DNA of 64,000 nucleotides from Erpobdella octoculata (GCA_963978895.1 OZ022247.1:21361658-21425657), one strand, 5' to 3'; numbered from the stretch's first letter, positions 12,701 through 23,999 are shown. Program-made: numbers and translations. Notes: generated by a model not told the origin, from the sequence alone.

Positions 12701-15700
12701 GTTGGTGTTGTAGTACTTTCTGTTGTAGTAGATTCAGTTGTGGTAGTTGGTGTTGTAGTACTTTCTGTTGTAGTAGATTCAGTTGTGGTAGTTGGTGTTG
12801 TTGTCGATTCGGTTGTAGTTGATTCAGTGGTTGTAGTTGGTGTTGTAGTACTTTCTGTTGTAGTAGATTCAGTTGTGGTAGTTGGTGTTGTAGTACTTTC
12901 TGTTGTAGTAGATTCAGTTGTGGTAGTTGGTGTTGTAGTACTTTCTGTTGTAGTAGATTCAGTTGTGGTAGTTGGTGTTGTAGTACTTTCTGTTGTAGTA
13001 GATTCAGTTGTGGTAGTTGGTGTTGTAGTAGATTCAGTTGTGGTAGTTGGTGTTGTTGTCGATTCGGTTGTAGTTGATTCAGTGGTTGTAGTTGGTGTTG
13101 TAGTACTTTCTGTTGTAGTAGATTCAGTTGTGGTAGTTGGTGTTGTAGTACTTTCTGTTGTAGTAGATTCAGTTGTGGTAGTTGGTGTTGTAGTACTTTC
13201 TGTTGTAGTAGATTCAGTTGTGGTTGTTGGTGTTGTAGTACTTTCTGTTGTAGTAGATTCAGTTGTGGTAGTTGGTGTTGTTGTCGATTCGGTTGTAGTT
13301 GATTCAGTGGTTGTAGTTGGTGTTGTAGTACTTTCTGTTGTAGTAGATTCAGTTGTGGTAGTTGGTGTTGTAGTACTTTCTGTTGTAGTAGATTCAGTTG
13401 TGGTAGTTGGTGTTGTAGTACTTTCTGTTGTAGTAGATTCAGTTGTGGTAGTTGGTGTTGTAGTACTTTCTGTTGTAGTAGATTCAGTTGTGGTAGTTGG
13501 TGTTGTAGTACTTTCTGTTGTAGTAGATTCAGTTGTGGTAGTTGGTGTTGTAGTACTTTCTGTTGTAGTAGATTCAGTTGTGGTAGTTGGTGTTGTAGTA
13601 CTTTCTGTTGTAGTAGATTCAGTTGTGGTAGTTGGTGTTGTAGTACTTTCTGTTGTAGTAGATTCAGTTGTGGTAGTTGGTGTTGTAGTACTTTCTGTTG
13701 TAGTAGATTCAGTTGTGGTAGTTGGTGTTGTAGTACTTTCTGTTGTAGTAGATTCAGTTGTGGTAGTTGGTGTTGTAATACTTTCTGTTGTAGTAGATTC
13801 AGTTGTGGTAGTTGGTGTTGTAGTACTTTCTGTTGTAGTAGATTCAGTTGTGGTAGTTGGTGTTGTAGTACTTTCTGTTGTAGTAGATTCAGTTGTGGTA
13901 GTTGGTGTTGTAGTACTTTCTGTTGTAGTAGATTCAGTTGTGGTAGTTGGTGTTGTAGTACTTTCTGTTGTAGTAGATTCAGTTGTGGTAGTTGGTGTTG
14001 TAGTACTTTCTGTTGTAGTAGATTCAGTTGTGGTAGTTGGTGTTGTAGTAGATTCAGTTGTAGTAGTTGGTGTTGTTGTCGATTCGGTTGTAGTTGATTC
14101 AGTGGTTGTAGTTGGTGTTGTAGTACTTTCTGTTGTAGTAGATTCAGTTGTGGTAGTTGGTGTTGTAGTACTTTCTGTTGTAGTAGATTCAGTTGTTGTA
14201 GTTGGTGTTGTAGTAATTTCTGTTGTAGTAGATTCAGTTGTGGTAGTTGGTGTTGTAGTACTTTCTGTTGTGGTAGATTCAGTTGTGGTAGTTGGTGTTG
14301 TAGTACTTTCTGTTGTAGTAGATTCAGTTGTGGTAGTTGGTGTTGTTGTCGATTCAGTTGTGGTAGTTGGTGTTGTTGTCGATTCGGTTGTAGTTGATTC
14401 AGTGGTTGTAGTTGGTGTTGTAGTACTTTCTGTTGTAGTAGATTCAGTTGTAGTAGTTGGTGTTGTAGTACTTTCTGTTGTAGTAGATTCAGTTGTGGTA
14501 GTTGGTGTTGTAGTACTTTCTGTTGTAGTAGATTCAGTTGTGGTAGTTGGTGTTGTAGTACTTTCTGTTGTAGTAGATTCAGTTGTGGTAGTTGGTGTTG
14601 TAGTACTTTCTGTTGTAGTAGATTCAGTTGTGGTAGTTGGTGTTGTAGTAGATTCAGTTGTGGTAGTTGGTGTTGTTGTCGATTCGGTTGTAGTTGATTC
14701 AGTGGTTGTAGTTGGTGTTGTAGTACTTTCTGTTGTAGTAGATTCAGTTGTGGTAGTTGGTGTTGTAGTACTTTCTGTTGTAGTAGATTCAGTTGTGGTA
14801 GTTGGTGTTGTAGTACTTTCTGTTGTAGTAGATTCAGTTGTGGTAGTTGGTGTTGTAGTACTTTCTGTTGTAGTAGATTCAGTTGTGGTAGTTGGTGTTG
14901 TAGTAGATTCAGTTGTGGTAGTTGGTGTTGTTGTCGATTCGGTTGTAGTTGATTCAGTGGTTGTAGTTGGTGTTGTAGTACTTTCTGTTGTAGTAGATTC
15001 AGTTGTAGTAGTTGGTGTTGTAGTACTTTCTGTTGTAGTAGATTCAGTTGTGGTAGTTGGTGTTGTAGTACTTTCTGTTGTAGTAGATTCAGTTGTGGTA
15101 GTTGGTGTTGTAGTACTTTCTGTTGTAGTAGATTCAGTTGTGGTAGTTGGTGTTGTAGTACTTTCTGTTGTAGTAGATTCAGTTGTGGTAGTTGGTGTTG
15201 TAGTACTTTCTGTTGTAGTAGATTCAGTTGTGGTAGTTGGTGTTGTAGTAGATTCAGTTGTGGTAGTTGGTGTTGTTGTCGATTCGGTTGTAGTTGATTC
15301 AGTGGTTGTAGTTGGTGTTGTAGTACTTTCTGTTGTAGTAGATTCAGTTGTGGTAGTTGGTGTTGTAGTACTTTCTGTTGTAGTAGATTCAGTTGTGGTA
15401 GTTGGTGTTGTAGTACTTTCTGTTGTAGTAGATTCAGTTGTGGTAGTTGGTGTTGTAGTACTTTCTGTTGTAGTAGATTCAGTTGTGGTAGTTGGTGTTG
15501 TAGTAGATTCAGTTGTGGTAGTTGGTGTTGTTGTCGATTCGGTTGTAGTTGATTCAGTGGTTGTAGTTGGTGTTGTAGTACTTTCTGTTGTAGTAGATTC
15601 AGTTGTAGTAGTTGGTGTTGTAGTACTTTCTGTTGTAGTAGATTCAGTTGTGGTAGTTGGTGTTGTAGTACTTTCTGTTGTAGTAGATTCAGTTGTGGTA

Positions 15701-18414
15701 GTTGGTGTTGTAGTACTTTCTGTTGTAGTAGATTCAGTTGTGGTAGTTGGTGTTGTAGTACTTTCTGTTGTAGTAGATTCAGTTGTGGTAGTTGGTGTTG
15801 TAGTAGATTCAGTTGTGGTAGTTGGTGTTGTTGTCGATTCGGTTGTAGTTGATTCAGTGGTGGTAGTTGGTGTTGTAGTACTTTCTGTTGTAGTAGATTC
15901 AGTTGTGGTAGTTGGTGTTGTAGTACTTTCTGTTGTAGTAGATTCAGTTGTGGTAGTTGGTGTTGTAGTACTTTCTGTTGTAGTAGATTCAGTTGTGGTA
16001 GTTGGTGTTGTAGTACTTTCTGTTGTAGTAGATTCAGTTGTGGTAGTTGGTGTTGTAGTACTTTCTGTTGTAGTAGATTCAGTTGTGGTAGTTGGTGTTG
16101 TAGTACTTTCTGTTGTAGTAGATTCAGTTGTGGTAGTTGGTGTTGTAGTACTTTCTGTTGTAACAGATTCAGTTGTGGTAGTTGGTGTTGTAGCACTTTC
16201 TGTTGTAGTAGATTCAGTTGTGGTAGTTGGTGTTGTAGTAGATTCAGTTGTGGTAGTTGGTGTTGTTGTCGATTCGGTTGTAGTTGATTCAGTGGTTGTA
16301 GTTGGTGTTGTAGTACTTTCTGTTGTAGTAGATTCAGTTGTGGTAGTTGGTGTTGTAGTACTTTCTGTTGTAGTAGATTCAGTTGTGGTAGTTGGTGTTG
16401 TAGTACTTTCTGTTGTAGTAGATTCAGTTGTGGTAGTTGGTGTTGTAGTACTTTCTGTTGTAGTAGATTCAGTTGTGGTAGTTGGTGTTGTAGTAGATTC
16501 AGTTCTGGTAGTTGGTGTTGTTGTCGATTCGGTTGTAGTTGATTCAGTGGTTGTAGTTGGTGTTGTAGTACTTTCTGTTGTAGTAGATTCAGTTGTAGTA
16601 GTTGGTGTTGTAGTACTTTCTGTTGTAGTAGATTCAGTTGTGGTAATTGGTGTTGTAGTACTTTCTGTTGTAGTAGATTCAGTTGTGGTAGTTGGTGTTG
16701 TAGTACTTTCTGTTGTAGTAGATTCAGTTGTGGTAGTTGGTGTTGTAGTACTTTCTGTTGTAGTAGATTCAGTTGTGGTAGTTGGTGTTGTAGTAGATTC
16801 AGTTGTGGTAGTTGGTGTTGTTGTCGATACGGTTGTAGTTGATTCAGTGGTTGTAGTTGGTGTTGTAGTACTTTCTGTTGTAGTAGATTCAGTTGTGGTA
16901 GTTGGTGTTGTAGTACTTTCTGTTGTAGTAGATTCAGTTGTGGTAGTTGGTGTTGTAGTACTTTCTGTTGTAGTAGATTCAGTTGTGGTAGTTGGTGTTG
17001 TAGTACTTTCTGTTGTAGTAGATTCAGTTGTGGTAGTTGGTGTTGTAGTAGATTCAGTTGTGGTAGTTGGTGTTGTTGTCGATTCGGTTGTAGTTGATTC
17101 AGTGGTTGTAGTTGGTGTTGTAGTACTTTCTGTTGTAGTAGATTCAGTTGTAGTAGTTGGTGTTGTAGTACTTTCTGTTGTAGTAGATTCAGTTGTGGTA
17201 GTTGGTGTTGTAGTACTTTCTGTTGTAGTAGATTCAGTTGTGGTAGTTGGTGTTGTAGTACTTTCTGTTGTAGTAGATTCAGTTGTGGTAGTTGGTGTTG
17301 TAGTACTTTCTGTTGTAGTAGATTCAGTTGTGGTAGTTGGTGTTGTAGTACTTTCTGTTGTAGTAGATTCAGTTGTGGTAGTTGGTGTTGTGATACTTTC
17401 TGTTGTAGTAGATTCAGTTGTGGTAGTTGGTGTTGTAGTACTTTCTGTTGTAGTAGATTCAGTTGTGGTAGTTGGTGTTGTAGTACTTTCTGTTGTAGTA
17501 GATTCAGTTGTGGTAGTTGGTGTTGTAGTACTTTCTGTTGTAGTAGATTCAGTTGTGGTAGTTGGTGTTGTAGTACTTTCTGTTGTAGTAGATTCAGTTG
17601 TGGTAGTTGGTGTTGTAGTACTTTCTGTTGTAGTAGATTCAGTTGTGGTAGTTGGTGTTGTAGTACTTTCTGTTGTAGTAGATTCAGTTGTGGTAGTTGG
17701 TGTTGTAGTACTTTCTGTTGTAGTAGATTCAGTTGTGGTAGTTGGTGTTGTTGTCGATTCGGTTGTAGTAGATTCAGTTGTGGTAGTTGGTGTTGTAGTA
17801 CTTTCTGTTGTAGTAGATTCAGTTGTGGTAGTTGGTGTTGTAGTACTTTTTGTTGTAGTAGATTCAGTTGTGGTAGTTGGTGTTGTTGTCGATTCGGTTG
17901 TAGATGGTGTTGTAGTACTTTCTGTTGTAGTAGATTCAGTTGTGGTAGTTGGTGTTGTAATACTTTCTGTTGTAGTAGATTCAGTTGTGGTAGTTGGTGT
18001 TGTAGTTCTTTCTGGTGTAGTAGATTCAGTTGTGGTAGTTGGTGTTGTAGTACTTTCTGTTGTAGTAGATTCAGTTGTGGTAGTTGGTGTTGTTGTCGAT
18101 TCGGTTGTAGTAGATTCAGTTGTGGTAGTTGGTGTTGTAGTACTTTCTGTTGTAGTAGATTCAGTTGTGGTAGTTGGTGTTGTAGTACTTTCTGTTGTAG
18201 TAGATTCAGTTGTGGTAGTTGGTGTTGTAGTACTTTCTGTTGTAGTAGATTCAGTTGTGGTAGTTGGTGTTGTAGTACTTTCTGTTGTAGTAGACTCAGA
18301 TGTGGTAGATTCGGCTGTCGTGGATTCAGTTGTAGTGCTTTGATAGGTGCTTCTTATTATCAATATTATGACAAATCCAATTTCTAATGTTCTTCTCAAT
18401 TTTTTCATTTTCAT
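6724..18414 (-). CDS. Giant secreted Thr-rich mucin-like protein, N-terminal part (frame intact segment)
   Basis: Read on the minus strand from ATG at 18414. About 25 residues form a basic then hydrophobic signal peptide (MKMKKLRRTLEIGFVIILII), followed at once by Ser/Thr/Glu triplet-like repeats (STTTES, TAES, TSES) and then a strict 15-residue unit STTTPTTTTESTTTE. The frame stays open for about 3,900 codons to 6724 without an intron, and the array continues to base 1. Roughly two-thirds of residues are Thr, with regular Ser, Pro and Glu and no Cys, as expected for a densely O-glycosylated mucin or cuticle/tube/slime protein. The signal peptide indicates secretion. No C-terminal domain or membrane anchor is in the window. 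A 1-bp deletion near 6724 shifts the frame in this assembly. The secreted mucin reading is an inference from composition and the signal peptide. No family-specific domain is visible. Confidence 0.8.
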
Positions 18415-18572
18415 AGCTGTCCTGTTTAAGTTAAATTTTTTTTATTTTAATGTGCCAATGTTTTTATTTTGTCACTCCGCATTAATTTTTTTCGTGTTTG
18501 ATGATATATCATTATTTCAGGGTGTTCAAAAATATTTTCGGTTCACTCACTTATTTTATAATCCCTTATCTA

Positions 18573-18573
<1 letters not shown>

Positions 18574-18648
<75 letters not shown>
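18574..18648. repeat. (TA)n microsatellite
   Basis: About 37 TA dinucleotides upstream of the mucin start codon, beginning roughly 160 bp from the ATG. Confidence 0.95.
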
Positions 18649-18651
<3 letters not shown>

Positions 18652-18815
18652 GAATGTTTGTATGTTCATGTCCTTTATGCATTGCTACACCATTCATCCG
18701 ATCGTAATGAAATTTTCACACAACCTTGAGAGTCAAGGGGAATCAAATATAGAAAAAAAATTTTTGAAATCCGTCACAAAATGAGCGGAGCGGAGCGGGT
18801 GAGCGAGCGGGAACA
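18649..18815 (-). mobile_element. Fragment of a dispersed repeat family shared with 22899-23280 (opposite orientation)
   Basis: The segment containing tgctacaccattcatccgat and ccttgagagtcaagg, followed by ggagcggagcgggtgagcg, is the reverse complement of the 3' half of the element at 22899-23280. Both copies abut simple repeats, here (TA)n and there (CATA)n. I see no coding capacity and do not assign a superfamily. Confidence 0.6.
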
Positions 18816-19092
<277 letters not shown>

Positions 19093-19194
19093 AGTGGTTG
19101 TTAAGCGCTTTTGTTGGGGTAACAACCACTGTTTTTTGGCGGTGGAAGTGGCGCAGATGGTAAGGTAGTTGGCATGATGCAAGGCGGTGTTGCC

Positions 19195-19410
19195 TTTAAA
19201 ATTTTCCTCCCAAAAAACTGATGACCAGGGGGGTAGTCGGAGCTACTTTTCCCAAATATTTTTAAAACCCTTTTCTGCTCGTGTGTCCCTAAACTTTTAT
19301 GGGCCCGGTGCGGCGCACAGGCTGCATCCTCTTTTCGTAGGGCCTGGTTTGAACTTAATGTCCCCAGTCACCGCTGGGGAAGACATCCCCTGGTATAAAC
19401 ATCTTTCCTA
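19195..19410. repeat. Dispersed repeat 'ctgatgaccggggg' family, copy 1
   Basis: Contains aaaaaactgatgaccagggg then gtagtcggagc and a pyrimidine-rich tract. Related stretches lie at 37560-37745 and 42845-42990. Non-coding. No termini or target duplication resolved. Confidence 0.5.
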
Positions 19411-20931
19411 GTGTGAGATTTTCTGATCAAAATTAAAGAGTTCATCACTTTAAAAAACGAGTTATTAACCATGAACCGTCTACACAATAGTAATAGACTA
19501 ATTATAATTTGTATTTACCTTGCAAAATCTTATCAATAAACTTACTTACCTGATTTACTTTCTGATGAAGTTTGTGACAGAAAGTTAGCGAAACTGTACA
19601 TTAACATTAACATTTCAAATTCTAACTAATAAATTATAATGCTATACTATACTAACTACTAACTCATCTGATTTCCTGTGTAGCGATGTTTAGCGGTAGT
19701 AACCGTAGAAAGTTAGTAAGACCAAACAGGCATGGACCACAGTCAGATTATACACTAATTAATAGTTTTTAGCATTTATTCTACACGTTCTTACTATTAT
19801 ATTTTCAAGTTACTGTTCAAATTTCCGAACTCTTCATTTTTACAAAGCCGTTTCGAAAAATATTGTTTAACTCAAAACAAAGCTCGCGATTAATTTGATT
19901 TAGTGACGATGCACTTTTTATACAGAAATCCGTATTTTAAAAGAATTCTGGTCACAAGCTTCAAAGTTTAAAACGGTTTTTGAATGCTCTACTAATAGCT
20001 CCGAATGATCGTGCGAAAAGTAAAAAATCATTTTCGAAATCTCTCAATTTATTTTTAGTTTCAAAAATAAAAATATAAATTGAAATACTAACAATATTAT
20101 AATTTTAATGCTTGAATTCAATAAAACCGGCTAACACTAAAATAAAACTTGATATTAAATTTTGTAGGCGGAGTCAACCTATATCTGTAGCCATTCACAC
20201 GACTCATCAACAAATGTGTTTTTTAAATAAATGTAGTTGTTTACTGCTTAAATTATTAAATCATGTTTCTAGTAACATAAAAACTAGTAAATTTTTATTG
20301 AAATTTATTATTTTGAAAAGGTCTACCGTCTACCTACTTTCGACGATCAAGCAACCCAACCCGAAACTACTTTAAAAATAGAAGTTTTATTGGAAATCTA
20401 TTTATCCTTTGTTATCGGAAAATTAACGAGTAAAATCGTTCCATGGAGCATGTAAGAGACCAGAGCCAACAAATCTGCAGGGCTTAGCAGATTCCACTTT
20501 TTGCTAGACAGCTTAGAAAATCTTCTATGGCTTAAGTTAAAGCTTGCAAATAATTTAATATAATAACAGTGCGACTTTTTTAAAATAATCTCTAGCACAA
20601 AAAAACTTAGACTGCGGCGTTGTGATTAATGATTTAGCGCATTTGTACCGAAAGATCATCTTTAATAAACAAATTTTAGATATTAAAAACTATTCTAGAA
20701 TAGTAAAGTTTTAGTTTTAAAACCTGAAATTTGAAAGAAAAGCTAAACAAGTTAGTTAACGGAGTCAAACACCCCACCAGCAAACGTTTTTGTGAATAGC
20801 CTTTCATAATTCAAAAAAATTCCACAAGAGTATTTTTTTAAATATTGGAATAAAAAACGAAAAAATGATCGTTAATATGATACTATGATAACGATTCGGG
20901 TAATCTTTCACTTTAACGGTCGGATGTGTGA
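19411..20931. other. Non-coding, AT-rich; no gene seen
   Basis: Only short fortuitous open frames. A stretch at 20410-20530 (gtaagagaccagagccaac) has a diverged counterpart near 22555-22600 (gtcagagaccagcattatc), probably an old dispersed repeat. Confidence 0.6.
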
Positions 20932-20939
20932 GATTAGTA

Positions 20940-22311
20940 CAGTGGCGTACCGAGGGGGGGGGGGCAGGGGGGGACAGTTGTCCCCGGGCGCAGGGCTGGA
21001 GGGGGCGCAATATCAGTGACAAAATTTTTTAAATAATTAAAAAAAAATTTAAATTTGTTGAGGATCTTTTCAGAAGTTCACAAACTTAAAGAAGCAGTTA
21101 CCATCACAGTCAAGCGTGAATCAGAAACACGATGGAGTGCTAGAGCAGAATGTGTTAAATCAATCCATGATGGACTTGATAATATAGTTAGTCTACTGGA
21201 AAAAATGTCTGAAGATACAACTGAAACACAAGAAACTAGAGGCGATGCTGTAATTCTGTTACAAAATATTCTGAGTTTCAACTTCTTAGTTTTCCTTCCT
21301 TTCTGGCATGACATACTCAAAAAAATCGACCGTGTTCAGAAAAGACTTCAAGATCCAACAATGAATTTTCACGAAGCGTCTTTGGATATTGAATCTCTGC
21401 ACATGGATATTACAAGAATCCGTGAAGACATATGCCATGATTCAGTGCTAAAAGCAAAGGAAAGATGTGAGCTATGGGGTGTTGCTGTAGAAAGTAGAAT
21501 CAGGCGACGGAGAAGGATGCCTGGAGAACTTGCCCGAGATGCAGGACTTTCGGCAGAAGAAGAAATTGTTCGGATCATGAAGAGCATTTTAGATCGACTT
21601 CAACAGGAGATGACAGCAAGGTTTACTCGTCTCAAAGATCTGAACTTCAAATTCGGATTCTTACTTGATGTAGACAAACTTTTGAATGACAAAGATCTTG
21701 ACAGTCTCCGTCATCATTGTATTGAATTTGGAAATTTTTATGACTCGGATGTTGAAGGAATTGAGTTATTAAATGAAGTATGTGACTGCAGAATGCTCCT
21801 TGAGACCCGCCAGGATACTGCACCAAAGACTCCTACAGAACTCTTGTCGTTCATTATTAGTTACGGAAAAGATGTTTTTCCAAATTTGCGTGTTGCTCTA
21901 CAAATCCTTCTTACTATAGCTGTCTCGATTGCCAGCTGTGAGCGATCCTTCAGTAAATTAAAAATAATTCTTTCCTACCTTCGAGCATCCATGGGACAAG
22001 ATAGACTTAGCGATCTGGCCCTAATGAGTGTGGAGAGGGAAGTTCTTGAACAGATTGATTTTGATGATATAATTAACCAGTTTGCTGCAGTAAAAGCAAG
22101 AAAAATAAATTTTGTTTAAAACTCAGTTCAATATGCATATAGAAATTTAAATACCCTGAAATGCATGTATATAGGCGCCAGTGACTGCAGTCTACATGCA
22201 AATACTGAGTACGACAGTTATTATATTTTATGTAGTTCGACAGATTTTATGTAGGGGGGCGCAGATTTTGTGTTTTGTCCCCGGGCGCAGAAGACCCTAG
22301 GTACGCCACTG
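20940..22311 (+). mobile_element. hAT-superfamily DNA transposon, internally deleted
   Basis: Both ends carry the terminal inverted repeat CAGTGGCGTACC. The flanks are identical 8-bp direct repeats GATTAGTA (20932-20939 and 22312-22319). An 8-bp target duplication and CAG...CTG termini are typical of hAT elements. Subterminal GC-rich stretches (ggggggg and ccccgggcgcag) occur at both ends. Inside is the C-terminal part of a transposase. The 1,372-bp size and missing transposase N-terminus indicate an internally deleted copy. Perfect target duplications suggest a fairly young insertion. Confidence 0.9.
21055..22119 (+). pseudogene. hAT transposase, ZMYM1-like, 5'-truncated
   Basis: Open frame of about 354 codons with no ATG at its 5' end. 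The frame emerges from an A/T-rich junction near 21050, so the N-terminal BED/TTF-type zinc finger and first part of the RNase-H-like fold are missing. The body resembles the DUF4371/ZMYM1-like hAT transposases (for example TRWSARAECVKSIHDGLDNI near the start). The C-terminal hAT dimerisation region is clear (SIASCERSFSKLKIILSYLR, then RLSDLALMSVE). It has no frameshift or stop through this portion. It lies between the hAT termini at 20940 and 22311. It cannot encode a complete transposase. The first internal Met is about 50 codons in. Confidence 0.85.
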
Positions 22312-22342
22312 GATTAGTACATTCTCGGTTATATTTACCTCA

Positions 22343-22436
22343 TTAGGGTTAGGGTTTGGATTAGGGTTAGAGCTAGGGTTAGGAATAGGGTTAGGGTTAG
22401 GGTTAGTACCAAGGTTAGGGTTAGTGTTAGGGTAAA
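22343..22436 (+). repeat. Degenerate interstitial TTAGGG tract
   Basis: About a dozen TTAGGG-like hexamers with substitutions (ggtttgg, gagctaggg, agtacc). A shorter perfect run (ggttaggg x3) occurs at 33239-33261. Too degenerate and too internal to be a chromosome end. Confidence 0.8.
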
Positions 22437-22454
22437 AATAGGACTATTTCATTG

Positions 22455-22550
22455 AAAAAATCGGCCCCAACCGGTAGAGCGTCAAACTAACTTGCTAAAG
22501 GTTCGTGGTTAAAGGTTCATGGTTCGAATTCCACTCGCTGCCTAGTAGCC
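22455..22550 (+). mobile_element. tRNA-like SINE remnant
   Basis: Contains an A-box-like element (aaccggtagagcgtc) and a B box (ggttcgaattcc) about 50 bases apart, with a duplicated aaggttcgtgg/aaggttcatgg. It does not form a complete tRNA cloverleaf by eye. Best explained as a tRNA-derived SINE head or tRNA pseudogene. Confidence 0.5.
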
Positions 22551-22898
22551 TATGTTATCGAAAAATTAGCATGTAAGATCATGTCAGAGACCAGCATTAT
22601 CAATCCAATATGAAGCAATTTTGTGACAGCTTCTGTTGTAAAGAGACGCTATAATAAACATTTTTCAAATTTTAAATGATCATTCAGAGCAGACACCTGA
22701 AGCTAATTCTATTTATGAATTCTTTTTAAATGCAGATTTATTTTAAAAAGTTGCACCGTCACCATGGCAAACCGTGTTCATGCTATGCTTTGAGTCAAGA
22801 ACAAAAAATAGAAAAAATACTGCTTGACAAAACAGAACAGAACTAAGACAATTATTAACAAGCTAAAATTCATAAAAACTACAAACTTTTTACATTAT

Positions 22899-23280
22899 AA
22901 ACTAGTGGGGTACCCGGCGTTGCCCGGGGTTTTTCTATCGTTTTTTTTCTCGTTCCCGTTCCCTTCCCCGTTTGCTCTCCCGCTCCCGGTTGTTTTCCCG
23001 TTCCGGGTTGCTTTTCCGCTCCCGCTTACTCTCCCGTTCCTTTTCCCGCTTGCTCTTTCGGTCGCTTTTCCGTTCCCGCTCATTCTTCAGTTCCCGTTCC
23101 CGCTCGCTCTCCCGCTCCACTCATTCTGACCAATTTCAATTTTTTTCACAATGTTTTCTCATTGACTCTCAAGGTTCTGTAAACATTTCATTACGATTGG
23201 ATGAATGGTGTAGCAATAAAAATTGATATACATACATACATACATACATACATACATACATACATACAGACACACAGTCA
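22899..23280 (+). mobile_element. Unclassified dispersed element with 'ggggtacccggcgttgcccgg' 5' end and (CATA)n 3' end
   Basis: Starts ctagtggggtacccggcgtt, passes through about 200 bp of C/T-rich 12-bp-like repeats (cccgttcccgct; 22923-23125), and ends in a conserved segment (ttgactctcaaggttctg, gatgaatggtgtagca) before (CATA)n. The 3' half recurs inverted at 18649-18815. The long polypyrimidine run is low-complexity; the purine strand gives a false Arg/Glu-rich frame. No transposase visible. Confidence 0.6.
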
Positions 23281-23473
23281 TTTATTATTTACAACGTTTT
23301 TATTAGGACACTTAGTTGTCTGTTTGTTTGAGTTATAAGATTTTAAATTCAACTGGCTAGGTTTGCACTTAGCGAAAAAAACTAAAAAACTCAATTGCTT
23401 ACACAATTTCACCCATCAAAAACAAAAAAGTAGAAAATAATTTTTACATAATAAAAACTACAATTTTTAAAAT

Positions 23474-23995
23474 AACAACGTTTTTCCTGCGCCCAAAAAT
23501 GTATAAAATAATATTCCTATAATTCATATACAACGAAAAACGTTGCGGGCGCATATAGGCTACAACATCAAAATGTTAGTAAAACAAATAGTTATAACAA
23601 GTGAATCAAAAAACAAAGTTTTTTAAAAACACACTTTTATATAATTGATTGTGTAGGCCACATTCTGTTACATAAACAACGAGCATATTAACATAGACAA
23701 TAAATAGTTCGACGAAGATATTGCAAATAATTCTTTAATTAAATTTTGTCCAATCGATCCGAAAATTTGATAGAATGCTTTGTTAATCAGTTTGGAAATA
23801 TGTTTAAATGTTTAAGTTACTAGCTCATCGGGAAGTTAGATTAAAATCGATTGCAAAATTTGACGACAGACAGACAGACAGAGAAGTCAAGTTAAGTAAA
23901 TGTGTGTAAAAATAATACTCCTGCAACGTTTATCGTCGTATATGAATAATAGGAATATTATTTTATACTTTTTAGGGCGCAGGAAAAACGTTGTT
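23474..23995. mobile_element. Foldback MITE with ~77-bp inverted termini
   Basis: Left arm 23474-23550 and right arm 23918-23995 are imperfect inverted repeats (about 88% identical by eye), each with outer end AACAACGTTTTTCCTGCGCC. The interior has no open frame and includes a (CAGA)n tract near 23865. No unambiguous target duplication. Confidence 0.75.
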
Positions 23996-23999
23996 TTAA

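Larger units (their letters stand above)
1..18340 (-). repeat. 45-bp coding minisatellite (mucin PTS array) with higher-order structure
   Basis: About 400 tandem 45-bp units, the plus strand being almost only G and T plus scattered A and C. Most units are near identical. A second unit type, marked on the plus strand by tgtcgattcggttgtag followed by ttgattcagtggttgtag, recurs about 35 times at irregular spacings of roughly 0.2-1.9 kb. Shorter 30-bp units (one STTTE missing) often sit next to it. The array is interrupted by a gap at 5505-5704. Six single-base frame changes occur at about 1866, 2612, 3411, 4574, 5076 and 6724, all in the left third. The right 11.6 kb has none. Confidence 0.95.

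Noticed and set aside
8037..16196. 2,719-codon minus-strand Gln/Leu/Pro frame
   Set aside because: Shifted frame of the same 45-bp unit, starting only at a chance Met within the array.
6770..18343. 3,857-codon plus-strand Val-rich open frame
   Set aside because: It is the antisense of the mucin repeat. The unit is stop-free in several frames, and only the minus frame has a signal peptide and mucin-like composition.
22343..22436. Chromosome end (telomere)
   Set aside because: The TTAGGG units are degenerate, short and flanked on both sides by ordinary sequence.
22895..23120. Arg/Glu-rich 60-codon minus frames
   Set aside because: Translation of a polypurine tract within a mobile element.
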